NCBI GenBank assembly: GCA_031262585.1
Contig: JAISHK010000004.1
Coordinates: forward strand, 124,001 to 188,000
DNA length: 64,000 nucleotides
Direction: 5' to 3'
Source: Endomicrobium sp.
Lineage (GTDB): Bacteria; Elusimicrobiota; Endomicrobiia; Endomicrobiales; Endomicrobiaceae
The notes beneath the pieces are model-generated. The model did not search any database, was not told the origin of the DNA, and saw nothing but the letters and a program-made list of their open reading frames with translations. How positions within the stretch are numbered: position 1 is the stretch's first letter; each line of letters opens with the position of its first letter. Positions 1-10,604 of this stretch are shown piece by piece. A program made the position numbers and the translations under genes.

Positions 1-1
1 A

Positions 2-646
2 ACACTTCTTAATATTCATAATATCAAATTAAGAAATAAAACTATGATTGAATTGCTTTATTTTTGTGAACTTAGAATTGAAGAATTAATTAATTTAAAC
101 TTAAAGAATATAGATTTTATATCAAATATTGTCATTGTACTAGTTGGCGAGCAATATTTAAATGCCATCAGAGATTATATAAACGAGCGACGTAGTCTTG
201 ATCTTACATGTGATATAAATTTTCCACTATTTTTAAGTTATCATCTAAAAAGATTAAATCAAAAAACTGTAAGAAGAAATATATATAGATTATTTATTAA
301 AGCTGACTTCAAAAAAAAAGTAAGTTCTCACACTTTAAAACATACATTCGCAACTCATCTACTTGATAGAAAATGCGATTTAAAAAGTATTCAAGAAATG
401 CTTGAACATAAGAACCTCGTCAGTACACAAATTTATACACATGTTACAATAGAAAGACTAAAAGAAATTTATAAGAAAACTCATCCAAGATTTGTTATAG
501 TACCCGAAAAATTATCTTCTACTAAACCAAATTACAAAATTCATAAAATTGAAAAAATAAAACTAGAAAATCTGAAAAAAGTTTACGAGAAAGTTCATTT
601 AAGAAAACAATATTCCATAATAAAGTACATATATAATTACAACTAA
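2..646 (+). CDS. Xer-like tyrosine recombinase, 5'-partial and degenerate
   Basis: The frame is open from the window edge and reads LRNKTMIELLYFCELRIEEL, so the ATG at 44 is internal and the gene begins outside the window. Only the C-terminal catalytic domain is visible. By family knowledge XerC/XerD resolve chromosome dimers. The first catalytic Arg is present (ELRIEEL), as are the LEH histidine and the Tyr nucleophile (QIYTH). The beta-hairpin that normally carries GKGxKxR and the catalytic Lys is missing (IVIVLVGEQ runs straight into the PLGE position), and the HxLR motif reads HTLK. After HPRF, where Xer proteins normally stop, there are about 50 further Lys-rich residues whose IEKIKLENLKKVYEKVHLR resembles the preceding IERLKEIYKKTHPR, which suggests a diverged tandem duplication. 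The gene may be inactive or an early pseudogene. Confidence 0.75.
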   Translation, partial: TLLNIHNIKLRNKTMIELLYFCELRIEELINLNLKNIDFISNIVIVLVGEQYLNAIRDYINERRSLDLTCDINFPLFLSYHLKRLNQKTVRRNIYRLFIKADFKKKVSSHTLKHTFATHLLDRKCDLKSIQEMLEHKNLVSTQIYTHVTIERLKEIYKKTHPRFVIVPEKLSSTKPNYKIHKIEKIKLENLKKVYEKVHLRKQYSIIKYIYNYN

Positions 647-670
647 TTTAAAATCACTTAAGGATTTGAC

Positions 671-1579
671 ATGAAAGAACAATATCAACTACAGTTACAA
701 ATTTTAATGGAAGAAACTGGTTGCGAACGAAGTGAAGCAGAACTTGCTTTTTCACTTTCAGGCAATAATATAGAAAAAGCTATAACCACAATAGGATTTC
801 TTTCAAAATTTATAACTGTATTCAAAATAAAACTTATATTCACAAAAGAAACTATTTACAGTTTAATAGATATGGCTATAAATAGTAAAACTTTAGAAAT
901 TTTACGTTTTAATATAGTATTTTCACATAATCCATCAGTATACGAAATACCTGCAAATATGGACTGGTTTTCTTTTGAAAAAGCAATTTTTTCTGCACGT
1001 CTAGATGCAGGTACTATGGAAAATTATACACGAGAGATAGAAAAAAATTTAAAATCATACGTACAACAAGCAGTTAAAGAATTCTCTTCTATTTCAAATG
1101 ACAGAATCAAAAAAATAATCAAAACCTTCTTCTCTTACACTGAAGTCAGTATTGAAATTATAAATGAAAACTTAAATTTAACTCAATTTAAAAAACTTCC
1201 AGATTACAATGTAAAACAGAATTCTGATTTTTTTACAGGTTATGATTTAGGATTTGTAAAACTTGACGTTAAAATACTTGAAGATTCAAAAGGAGAGTTC
1301 GTTAGAAAAATTTCAGAAGGAGATACGGTACTATCAATTATAACTGACAAAAGAGATATAGCACATTATCTTGTACATTTAATAGGAGGAATTAAAGACG
1401 GTTCCATGATGCCTATTCCAGCAACCGTAAAAAAAATATTTTACAAAAATAATAATTATGAAATACATTTATACTATGCACCATCCATTATGGGTCTAGC
1501 TAAAACTAAGAATAATATTAAATTAAAAGTTTTAGGAGCAAAAAGCCAACTTTGGTGGGAAAAAATACTTCCTTGGTAA
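671..1579 (+). CDS. hypothetical protein with N-terminal UBA-like helices
   Basis: A 302-residue protein whose family I cannot name. An AAGGA ribosome site lies 7 bases before the ATG, and the frame is uninterrupted with coding-like amino-acid use. Residues about 8-42 (MEETGCERSEAELAFSLSG, then NNIEKAI) look like a UBA or EF-Ts-type three-helix fold, which usually binds protein or ribosomal partners. The rest is a mixed alpha/beta segment ending in GDTVLSIITDKRDI, HLIGG, and a basic tail with WWEKILPW. There is no signal peptide or membrane span. It follows the recombinase by 24 bases and ends at a strong bidirectional terminator. Its intactness in a genome that discards genes suggests selection; the function is unknown. 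Confidence 0.65.
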   Translation: MKEQYQLQLQILMEETGCERSEAELAFSLSGNNIEKAITTIGFLSKFITVFKIKLIFTKETIYSLIDMAINSKTLEILRFNIVFSHNPSVYEIPANMDWFSFEKAIFSARLDAGTMENYTREIEKNLKSYVQQAVKEFSSISNDRIKKIIKTFFSYTEVSIEIINENLNLTQFKKLPDYNVKQNSDFFTGYDLGFVKLDVKILEDSKGEFVRKISEGDTVLSIITDKRDIAHYLVHLIGGIKDGSMMPIPATVKKIFYKNNNYEIHLYYAPSIMGLAKTKNNIKLKVLGAKSQLWWEKILPW

Positions 1580-1591
1580 AAGGTTATAATA

Positions 1592-1628
1592 AAAAGTAAG
1601 TCTCCATAAAACTTGGAGACTTACTTTT
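1592..1628. terminator. bidirectional intrinsic terminator
   Basis: A perfect 15-bp stem (1592-1606 pairs with 1614-1628) with a 7-base loop. The left arm begins AAAAG and the right arm ends CTTTT, so it provides a U tract in both directions. It lies between the converging hypothetical gene (ends 1579) and groEL (stop at 1657). Confidence 0.85.
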
Positions 1629-1656
1629 ATTTGCTACTTGTTTGACTATCTGAATA

Positions 1657-3300
<1,644 letters not shown>

Positions 3301-3326
3301 TTACACTTGTATTAATATTCCGTTAA

Positions 3327-3611
3327 TTACTTAATTACTCCTAGAATATCATCTTGAGACATTATAAGATAATCCACATCATCAAACTTAATTTCTGTCC
3401 CAGAATATTTCCCAAAAAGAACCTTATCACCTACTTTTACATCTAAAGCTATTACCTTTCCATCTTCAGTCTTCTTTCCGGTGCCTACTGCAATAATTTC
3501 ACCTTCTTGAGGTTTCTCTTTTGCAGTATCAGGAATAATAATACCACTTTTTTTCACTTCTTTAGTTTCTGCAGGCTTAACTAAAACTTTTTCGCCTAAT
3601 GGTCTAATCAT
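3327..3611 (-). CDS. groES: co-chaperonin GroES
   Basis: A 94-residue Hsp10 lid of the GroEL chamber. It begins [13 protein letters not shown] and ends with a [12 protein letters not shown] terminus typical of the family; the mobile loop ([17 protein letters not shown]) is intact. An AAGGAGG ribosome site lies 7 bases before the ATG. It is the first gene of groES-groEL and is preceded by a consensus promoter and a CIRCE-like operator, so HrcA repression is expected. Confidence 0.98.
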   Translation of the reverse strand: MIRPLGEKVLVKPAETKEVKKSGIIIPDTAKEKPQEGEIIAVGTGKKTEDGKVIALDVKVGDKVLFGKYSGTEIKFDDVDYLIMSQDDILGVIK

Positions 3612-3642
3612 TTCACTTCCTCCTTTATTTTTTTATGATTTT

Positions 3643-3669
3643 TTAGCACTGTGGCTTCGTGATTGCTAT
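3643..3669. promoter_or_regulatory. CIRCE-like HrcA operator before groES
   Basis: TTAGCACTG, a 9-base spacer, then GATTGCTAT. The CIRCE consensus is TTAGCACTC-N9-GAGTGCTAA; 8 of 9 and 7 of 9 bases match with the exact spacing. It lies just downstream of and overlaps the groES -10 box by two bases, the usual place for HrcA to block initiation. Confidence 0.8.
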
Positions 3670-3696
3670 TATAAAAAACTTTTCATTTTTTGTCAA
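3668..3696 (-). promoter_or_regulatory. sigma-70 promoter of groESL
   Basis: On the minus strand TTGACA (3696-3691), 17 bases, then TATAAT (3673-3668): a perfect match to the housekeeping consensus with optimal spacing. It agrees with the RpoD encoded in this window. Confidence 0.85.
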
Positions 3697-3699
3697 CTT

Positions 3700-4880
3700 T
3701 TTAAATCAGTCAAATAACATATTACTTCTCCGCCGTACTTATTTGCTTACTCTGCACTCTAACATCCTATCTAACTATTAAACTATTACTGCAAAAGTTA
3801 TGATAAGTAAAACAAAAAATATTATAGATAATAAATTAATTTTTTTCTACTTTAACTCGTATCTTTGTATTAAAAAATTTCAATGCAATATATAATAAAA
3901 CCTTTCATCCCTCCAAACATAAACATCAATTGTTATTAATTTATAAAGTGTTGGTGTAAAAGCATTTGTAAAAATACTTAAAAACATGATTGACATACTT
4001 CTCCTTAATCATCGCAACAATGCTTTAAAAATTGTAAATTTAACATAACAACTTCAACAATATCGTAAATCCCTCAAACGTAAATTAACAATGCACTTAA
4101 AATAAAGAATATTGCGCAAATTAAAACTTCTTACATCATCAGTTCCTAGATTTAATCAACAAACTCGTAGGTTATAAGAAGAACATTTTTGGTACGTAAA
4201 CAAAAAACTTTCTACAATGACTACGCACATAGTAATGCATGATTTAAATTCTTTGTTTTCTCTCACAAAGTCCGCAAGGACTTTCATGTTTATTACATTA
4301 ATCTTACGCTATAATCTTTTAAAGAGCTTTAAATTTTTATCTGATTTATATTCACCTTATCTTAACATTAATTTTAATTCACAACATACAATGCAATATT
4401 TCAAATATTATTAGTCATTTTCAATTTTTATTTTTAAGTAATCTAGAGTATGTATAATTATAATAAATAAAACTTTAATTTTAAGCAAAATTAAACACAA
4501 TTTAAAAGAAACTTAATTATGGTCTATTTTTATTAAACCATAATGATATAAGAGAAAACATCTTCTCAATAAGAGAGAAAAACATTATAAAAATAAAGAG
4601 TCCAAAAACTTTAAAAATACATGTATAAATACAATTAAGAATAAACAATTTAATAAACATACTAGCAGTGAAAATGAAACATGTACATTTGCACTAAATA
4701 ACTTATTTTCAAAACAAACATTTAGATGCAAATAATTTTTATTAGTCTAGAAAACGTATTTACAAAATCACCCGAGATATATACAAATAATGCTTGGTAA
4801 TAGTATTTTGATGTAGTCATTACAAGTGTACACTCACTAATGAATTATAGAACAGCTTTATTCTTAAATAGGATACGTAA
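3700..4880. other. AT-rich gap, no recognisable gene
   Basis: About 1.2 kb without a supportable gene. Frames are broken by many stops on both strands. The stretch just before 4881 could be the tail of a decayed gene ahead of mtaB, but I could not identify it. No tRNA, strong hairpin or repeat was seen. Confidence 0.5.
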
Positions 4881-5937
4881 ATGATAATATTTATACACCT
4901 TTGGGCACAAAATAAATCAGTATAAATCGCAACTTATTTCCGAAAAATTAAAAAAACGATAATTTAACACACGCAAAAAAACTAAAGAAACAAAGACCAT
5001 TATTTTTAATTCTTGCACCATAACTGCAAATGAAAAGAAAAAACACAGGTTTTTTAAGAAAAATATCAAAGTTGACAAATAAATTTTAAATGATATTAAA
5101 AGAATGTCTCTCAAAAAACAAAAATATTGACATAAAAAAATGCTTCTAAAGATTGAAATAGTAGAAAACAAAACTAATTTTTTAATAATCTATAATAACA
5201 AATCGCCTTTAATTTTAACTAATATTCAAGAGCATTTGTAAAAACATAGATGATTGCCACAGTTTTTGTAGCTATTATATAATATTATACGTTAGAAACA
5301 TTTTATGGATCAAACGAAATAATTTATGAAATTACAGAATTTGTAAAAAATGGATATAATAAAGTAATTTCAACAGAAATACGTATGAAAAACATAATGA
5401 AGAATTTTTAAATATTATTGAAAAGATAATTCAAATTCCGTTGAATTTTAGAATACAAATTTTATCTATAATAATTAAACAAAATTAATAATAAATTAAT
5501 AAACTTTTTAAGAATAAATTGAAAAAATTTGTAATCACTTACACATACAATTTCAATTCAGAAGTGATAAAATTTTAAAATAAATTAATAAAAGTATACG
5601 TCAAAAAACATAAAAGAGATAATAAACAAAATAATAAGCTATATACCCACACTTAATACTTACTACTAATATTATTAAGATTTTTTTGAGGAAATAGAAA
5701 AACATCATTGAGAGACATGCAATTTAGTAAATAAAGTACCATTTACCAAACTTCACATTTTTAGATATTCCAGATAGGCATGTAACAAAAGCTTTTTTAC
5801 TTATAAATAAAGTTATGTCAAATGAGATAAAAAGCAAATCAAAAGAATTGCTTGAAGTAGATTATATAAAAGCCGGGATTTTTAAACAAAAATATAGGAC
5901 AATTAGAAAATTAGTAAAAATAGATAAAAAACTTTAA
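4881..5937 (+). pseudogene. mtaB: mtaB-like tRNA methylthiotransferase pseudogene
   Basis: This is a decayed radical-SAM methylthiotransferase. By family knowledge MtaB converts t6A37 to ms2t6A37 in tRNA. Fragments in three frames follow the family order: TFGHKINQYKSQLISEKL (normally TFGCKVNQYESQ, first cluster Cys now His), IIFNSCTITANEKKKHR, RAFVKT then a stop, DCHSFCSYYIILYVR (normally DGCnxFCSYCIIPYxRG, third SAM-cluster Cys now Tyr), NEIIYEITEFVKNGYNKVI, NEEFLNIIEKIIQIP, and LHIFRYSR followed after a frameshift by TKAFLLINKVMSNEIKSKS. Numerous stops and shifts, plus a shortened part between the radical-SAM core and the LHxFxYS motif, rule out function. The C-terminal end is placed at the TAA at 5935-5937. 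Confidence 0.85.
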
Positions 5938-6125
5938 CAAACAATTACATAACTATTTATACATAAAAAGAAGAATTAATTTAAAAAACAGTATTTTTGA
6001 AATTAAAATTATAAAAAAATCTACAATAAAAAACAAAACAACAATTTTACAACGTCAAACAATGCATTGTTGATTTATAAAAAGACAATGTATTATAATT
6101 ACATTTATTAAACATAGGAGAAATT

Positions 6126-6524
6126 ATGAATTCTTTACAACTAAGAGTAACATATGCTGATACAGATCAAATGGGGATGGTTTATTATGCAAACTATCTC
6201 CTTTTTTTTGAAAGAGGAAGAACAGAATTACTTAGAGACATTGGACTTGAATATAAAATTATTGAAGAAAGGGGTTTTTACTTCCCAGTAATTCATGCAG
6301 AATGCAAATATATCGCTCCAGCAAAATACGACGATTTAATAATAATTGAAACAAAATTATTTGAAATTACACCAGCAAGTATTGTATGTTCTTATAAAGT
6401 AAAATGTAATGAAAAAATATTAGTTACAGGAAACACAAAACATCCTTTTGTAAACAAAATGTTTAAACCTGTACGTTTCCCAAAAGATATAAAAGAACTA
6501 CTGGAAAAAAATCTTGAAAAATAA
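6126..6524 (+). CDS. ybgC: YbgC-family acyl-CoA thioesterase
   Basis: A 132-residue hot-dog-fold thioesterase. The N-terminal motif YADTDQMGMVYYANYLLFFE contains the catalytic Asp of the DxDxxGxxYxxxY signature. The family hydrolyses acyl-CoA thioesters and is often linked to the Tol-Pal or phospholipid systems; no such neighbours are in this window. A TAGGAGAAATT ribosome site precedes the ATG. Its last 11 bases overlap the start assigned to tadA, so the two are probably translationally coupled. Confidence 0.9.
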   Translation: MNSLQLRVTYADTDQMGMVYYANYLLFFERGRTELLRDIGLEYKIIEERGFYFPVIHAECKYIAPAKYDDLIIIETKLFEITPASIVCSYKVKCNEKILVTGNTKHPFVNKMFKPVRFPKDIKELLEKNLEK

Positions 6525-6999
6525 CCAAATAAAAAACGAGTTTTACTTTATGCAACAAGCTTTAAAAGAAGCCGTAAAAGCGCAAAAAATTTTTGAAATT
6601 CCAGTGGGTGCGGTAATAGTCAAAAACAACAAGATAATAGGAAGAGGATTTAATAAGTGTATCACCCTATCAGATCCTACTGCTCATGCTGAAATTATAG
6701 CATTAAGAAAATCCGCAAAAAAACTTAATAATTATCGTTTGATTGATTGTTCTTTATATGTTACAATTGAACCTTGCCCAATGTGTGCTGGTGCATTAGT
6801 AAATGCAAGAATTAAAAAAATCATTTTTGGAGCTTGCAATGTAAAAGCTGGAGCTTGTAAAAGCGTATTTAAAATAACAAACAATAAAAAACTAAATCAC
6901 CAAATAGAGGCGACACTTGGAAAAGCTAAACATGTAAACATAGAATGTGCAAATTTAATAAATTTTTTTTTAAAAGAAAAAAGACAGTATAAAAAATAA
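6514..6999 (+). CDS. tadA: tRNA adenosine(34) deaminase TadA
   Basis: A 161-residue zinc deaminase that makes inosine at the wobble position of tRNA-Arg(ACG). The motif AHAEIIAL supplies the zinc His and catalytic Glu, and PCPMCAGAL the two zinc Cys. The frame opens at a TTG (6514) overlapping ybgC; an in-frame ATG at 6550 (MQQALKEA) is the alternative. Homologues usually have a few residues before this point, so I prefer TTG. ssrA follows 15 bases after the stop. Confidence 0.93.
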   Translation: MKNNQIKNEFYFMQQALKEAVKAQKIFEIPVGAVIVKNNKIIGRGFNKCITLSDPTAHAEIIALRKSAKKLNNYRLIDCSLYVTIEPCPMCAGALVNARIKKIIFGACNVKAGACKSVFKITNNKKLNHQIEATLGKAKHVNIECANLINFFLKEKRQYKK

Positions 7000-7014
7000 A
7001 AAGTTGAAGTAAAT

Positions 7015-7422
7015 GGGGGTGAACAGGATTCGACGAGAATGATAGAGATAATGACAGCAAGCCGGAGTTGGTCGATGGCTCCGAAAAAATCGACCAAAAA
7101 ATAAACAATAAACATATTGTTCCAATGCAGCAAACTGTTGCAAGCTCTTGTACTTTTAGAGGTTTGCAGGGAATGCTGATGATGGCTGCTTAAATACAGC
7201 TCCGTTTTACCTTAAACACCTGCTATAAGGATAAAACGACAAGAGCAGGTTAGTTTTAAGCGACTTAATACCGTTAGCTTAAAATGAAATTAAAAAGTAT
7301 TGGTTTATAGCGTAATTTCGTTCGGAGAAAGCGCTATTTAAATAAGGTAGTACTTCCGAACTAAGCTTGTAGTGGTCATATCAAAACATTTTCGGACGCG
7401 GGTTCGATTCCCGCCACCTCCA
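7015..7422 (+). ncRNA. ssrA: transfer-messenger RNA (tmRNA)
   Basis: One-piece tmRNA of about 408 bases that rescues stalled ribosomes. The 5' end GGGGGTGAACAGGATTCGACG and the 3' end TTCGGACGCGGGTTCGATTC..CACCTCCA form the tRNA-like half, with acceptor GGGGGTG pairing CACCTCC and an A discriminator; CCA is not encoded. Pseudoknot 1 is visible: CGGAG (7063-7067) pairs CTCCG (7079-7083), and GGTCGA (7070-7075) pairs TCGACC (7090-7095). The tag frame is not obvious: one frame ends MLMMAA at the stop 7191-7193, another from GCA 7127 reads AANCCKLLYF to the stop 7157-7159. Neither ends in the usual LAA. Confidence 0.95.
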
Positions 7423-7480
7423 TGTTTATACAACAACGTAAAACAACTATAAAATTATATATTTTTTCAAAAAACTAAGT

Positions 7481-7512
7481 TTTTTTGTTCTATCTTGAAC
7501 AAAAAATGTTTT
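7481..7512 (+). terminator. probable ssrA terminator
   Basis: TTTTTTGTTC (7481-7490), a 6-base loop, then GAACAAAAAA (7497-7506): a 10-bp stem followed by TGTTTTT. It is AT-rich but the only clear hairpin after tmRNA. Confidence 0.5.
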
Positions 7513-7559
7513 TAATTTTATGTATTTGCTATTAAATTATTGTTTATTAAATTGTAAAA

Positions 7560-8183
7560 TCCTTTATTACATGCCGTCAGATTGAAAAATATAAATATAG
7601 ATAAAAATTATTAAAGTAAAATGATGTTAAGATAAATTTGCTTTTTTTCAGGAATACTACAATTTTTGCATAGCTCGACTTACAAAATACAAAGAATTAC
7701 TAAAAGATATAGATTTAATAATATTGCTTAGAATAAATTAAACCATATGTTAACTTTTAAAAATAAGATTTGAAACACATTAATAAAACTTTTTTATGGT
7801 GTTCAAGAATGAAAAACATAAAAAATATATCTTTAACTCAAGTACATAGAATGAAAGAATTAAAAACAAAAACGATAAAAAAGTCTATTCAATCCACAAA
7901 ACCAGAAGAATTATTTAAAAAATAATTTTATCAACTGAAAGTAATCGAGTTGAAGTAACAAATAATAGGTATGAATCTTATACAGTAAACTTAGTTTTGC
8001 AATAGTTAAAATTTTGGTATATTATAAAGACAATAAACCATTAACACTCAATGATATAAAAACAATAATACAAAATACTATTTTCATAGATTACATATAA
8101 ATTTAAATTAAATAAATTCTATTTTTAAATGTAAAAAAATTTACAGATTTAACTAAATTTAATTTTTCAATTTAACGCAAAAT
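7560..8183 (+). other. decayed region, possible unidentified pseudogene
   Basis: Short plus-strand frames look like eroded coding sequence but match no family I know. One small frame from the ATG at 7809 reads MKNIKNISLTQVHRMKEL and stops after 38 codons. Further on, in shifted frames, come SNRVEVTNNRYESYTVN and DNKPLTLNDIKTIIQN. Amino-acid composition is protein-like; stops and shifts are frequent. Confidence 0.3.
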
Positions 8184-8212
8184 TTGTCAAATGTAATACT
8201 TTATAGTATAAT
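8184..8212 (+). promoter_or_regulatory. promoter of tRNA-Gln
   Basis: TTGTCA (8184-8189), 17 bases, TATAAT (8207-8212). It ends 24 bases before the mature tRNA start. Confidence 0.7.
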
Positions 8213-8236
8213 TTTTTCGATATTATAATCATTATT

Positions 8237-8309
8237 TGCCCGATAGTGTAATTGGTAACACGTCTGCCTCTGGAGCAGAAGTCTCCTGGTTCGAGTCCAG
8301 GTCGGGCAG
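8237..8309 (+). tRNA. tRNA-Gln (anticodon CTG)
   Basis: A 73-base cloverleaf. Acceptor TGCCCGA pairs TCGGGCA with a G discriminator. The anticodon arm TCTGC-CTCTGGA-GCAGA has CTG at 34-36 and reads codon CAG. The T loop is TTCGAGT. CCA is not encoded. It stands alone in a 3.2-kb decayed region with its own promoter, so it is still expressed despite the collapse around it. Confidence 0.93.
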
Positions 8310-10604
8310 CACACTCACAAGTTCAACAAGTTCCGTAAATTTTCCAAAAATTTATTGTTTTTCATGATTTTATTATGTCTTCTACAAAAACATTTTATTT
8401 TTTTTCTTTACCAAAAATATTTTATAAAATTACCTTGTCAATTCTTAATTTCACTTTTATTCAAACTTGTACAACAGTTCGCCATCTGCTTTATAATAAA
8501 TAAGGATTCAAAATTTAAACCACTTCTTTTTTTCAAAGTAATCTGTGGTTGTTGAGTATCATTTGAATTTGAAGACCATATTATCTATCAAAAATTGTTT
8601 CATTAGTGGTAAACGTAGGTTGTATTATTAATCATTTTATCACGATTTAAGCAGTAAAGTCTCAAACTATTCTAGAACTCCATCTTTAAAGTTTATTTTA
8701 TCTAGTTTTATGGCTTTAACTCTTCAAGAAAATAAACAGCCGACAAGTTTCTATTAATTCATATCATTCACGTTATTTTTTATAAACGAATCAGAAAAGT
8801 TAATGTTTGCTTGAATTGGAGAATGTTGTCACTAAATATTGACTATTATTAAAGATATCTCTAATATTTTATTAGATTCTCTTTTCAATAATTTAATATT
8901 GATATCTTGATGGTTTTTTAAAAGCCCACAAAATTCAACAAGCTTAGTTTATTTAACATTATCAAAAATACTTTTAAAAAATGCTATAAAGTTTGCTCAT
9001 TTTTTATTGCAGAAAATAAAATTTTTATTTAATAATAAAGATTTTTGTCTCTCATTCTGTAATAATACTTTACAAAATTCTTAAAATTTACTTTAAGACT
9101 TTTTCAAAAAAGCAATCACAACATGTATAATAGATGATAATACTGAGCTAGGATTTTATAAAGATATGCAATTATTTTAAATAATATTAGCAAATCTTTT
9201 TATCTCACAAACTTCATAACTCACCAATAAATTCAACCTATATTATAGTGTAGGCATTTCAACATCGTTACATACACCCTGCTGAAACATTCACAACATC
9301 CGAATTATTACTACATAAATACTAAATTGTCAAAATTAATTCTACTTAGAAAAACTTGTTAATTATAACTGTGCTAGGTTAGTCCACTAATATTTATCAA
9401 ATTCCTCAAAAACATAAACTTTTCTCCCATGCATTCAACTTCTATTATAATTCCTTTTCTTACTTCAGTAAACTTCATAAGAAAGCAAATATTTTTTTAA
9501 TTAATTTTTTCTTTTTTATATATCTTCAAATCCTGCACCTTCAGAAAAAACAATCCATAATCTTCAGCATTATAACTTGATTTACATCTAATTTTCTTAA
9601 TTATTTATCAGCTCATGTAAAAACAATTATAAAAATTCCCAAAAAATATCTTATACCCAGAAATTGCAAATTATACAGTTGTTTTTCTTTGCAGACAATC
9701 TATTTCAGAAGCTAAAACTAAGAATGATTTTGTGAATAAAATGTTACTACACAAGTAGAAACTACATTAACACATATTTCTATATAAATCAAAAACAAAT
9801 TTTTTAAATCTCGCAAAAACTCATTATAGTAATTGTACATATGTTATATTTCTCTTTTGAAAAAACACTTCCATCTTTAACAATCTTTAATAATAACGCC
9901 ATATCCAATACTCAATATATCATCTATATCTTTCCCAATTACTTCAGAACATATATCAAATGCAATAACAAATATCTCCACATTTTTTATAAACACAACG
10001 CATAATATAAACTGACATTTCATCACAACCATATTAAGCACTTTTATTTTTCTATTCATAAAATTCTCATCATATATACTTTACAATCTTCAATATTATA
10101 TGCTTAGAAAAATTCAAATAAACATTATAATTACTAAAATCAACCATCAAAACTAGATTTGTACATGTGTTTAATTGCAAATATCCCCTTTAATTAAATT
10201 AAAAACTTCTTTATATAAATTCTTAACTTCTTAAGCGTCCATTTAACAACTCTAACACACTATTTTTCAACAAATTCTTATCAGAGAAATGTTTTGAATT
10301 CTTAGACATTTCTCAATCATATCAGTTAAATCTACATTTTTTATCAAATAAATATTTTCTTTCTATTACAGCATTCTTGCCTTTCCATATATTGAAATCT
10401 GTAATTAAAAATACTTCCTACGATAAACTCTCATTTATCTCTATACTATTAGAATAATAAAATTAAAAATTACGGTATAAACTATAATCGGAAAGTATCA
10501 ATAACAAACATTCATATTTTTTGTGGAACAAAAGATTTACATATATGTCTTTCTATACTTAATATAAAATAAACTTATTTATAAAAACATGACAACTTTA
10601 TAAA
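8310..10604. other. 2.3-kb decayed gap
   Basis: No intact gene. At about 8945-9180 on the plus strand, pieces such as LLKNAIKFA and later TELGFYKDMQLF faintly recall the N and G2 boxes of a histidine kinase, but no H box or coherent frame was found. On the minus strand 10059-9877 a 60-codon frame reads IFVIAFDICSEVIGKDIDD, protein-like but unidentified. Both are best treated as eroded coding sequence. Confidence 0.35.

Noticed and set aside
2..646. Phage or island integrase reading of the first gene.
   Set aside because: Sequence spacing and motifs fit the Xer group better, and no island hallmarks lie next to it within the window.
3880..3996. Minus-strand 38-codon frame with a GGAGAAGT ribosome site (MSIMFLSIFTNAFTP).
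   Set aside because: Too short, no family resemblance, and inside a decayed gap; could be the start of a dead gene but cannot be supported.
8945..9180. Possible histidine kinase remnant (LLKNAIKFA, TELGF).
   Set aside because: Only two weak motifs, no H box and no coherent frame.
9877..10059. Minus-strand 60-codon frame reading IFVIAFDICSEVIGKDIDD.
   Set aside because: Protein-like but with no ribosome site, no match and immediate decay on both sides.
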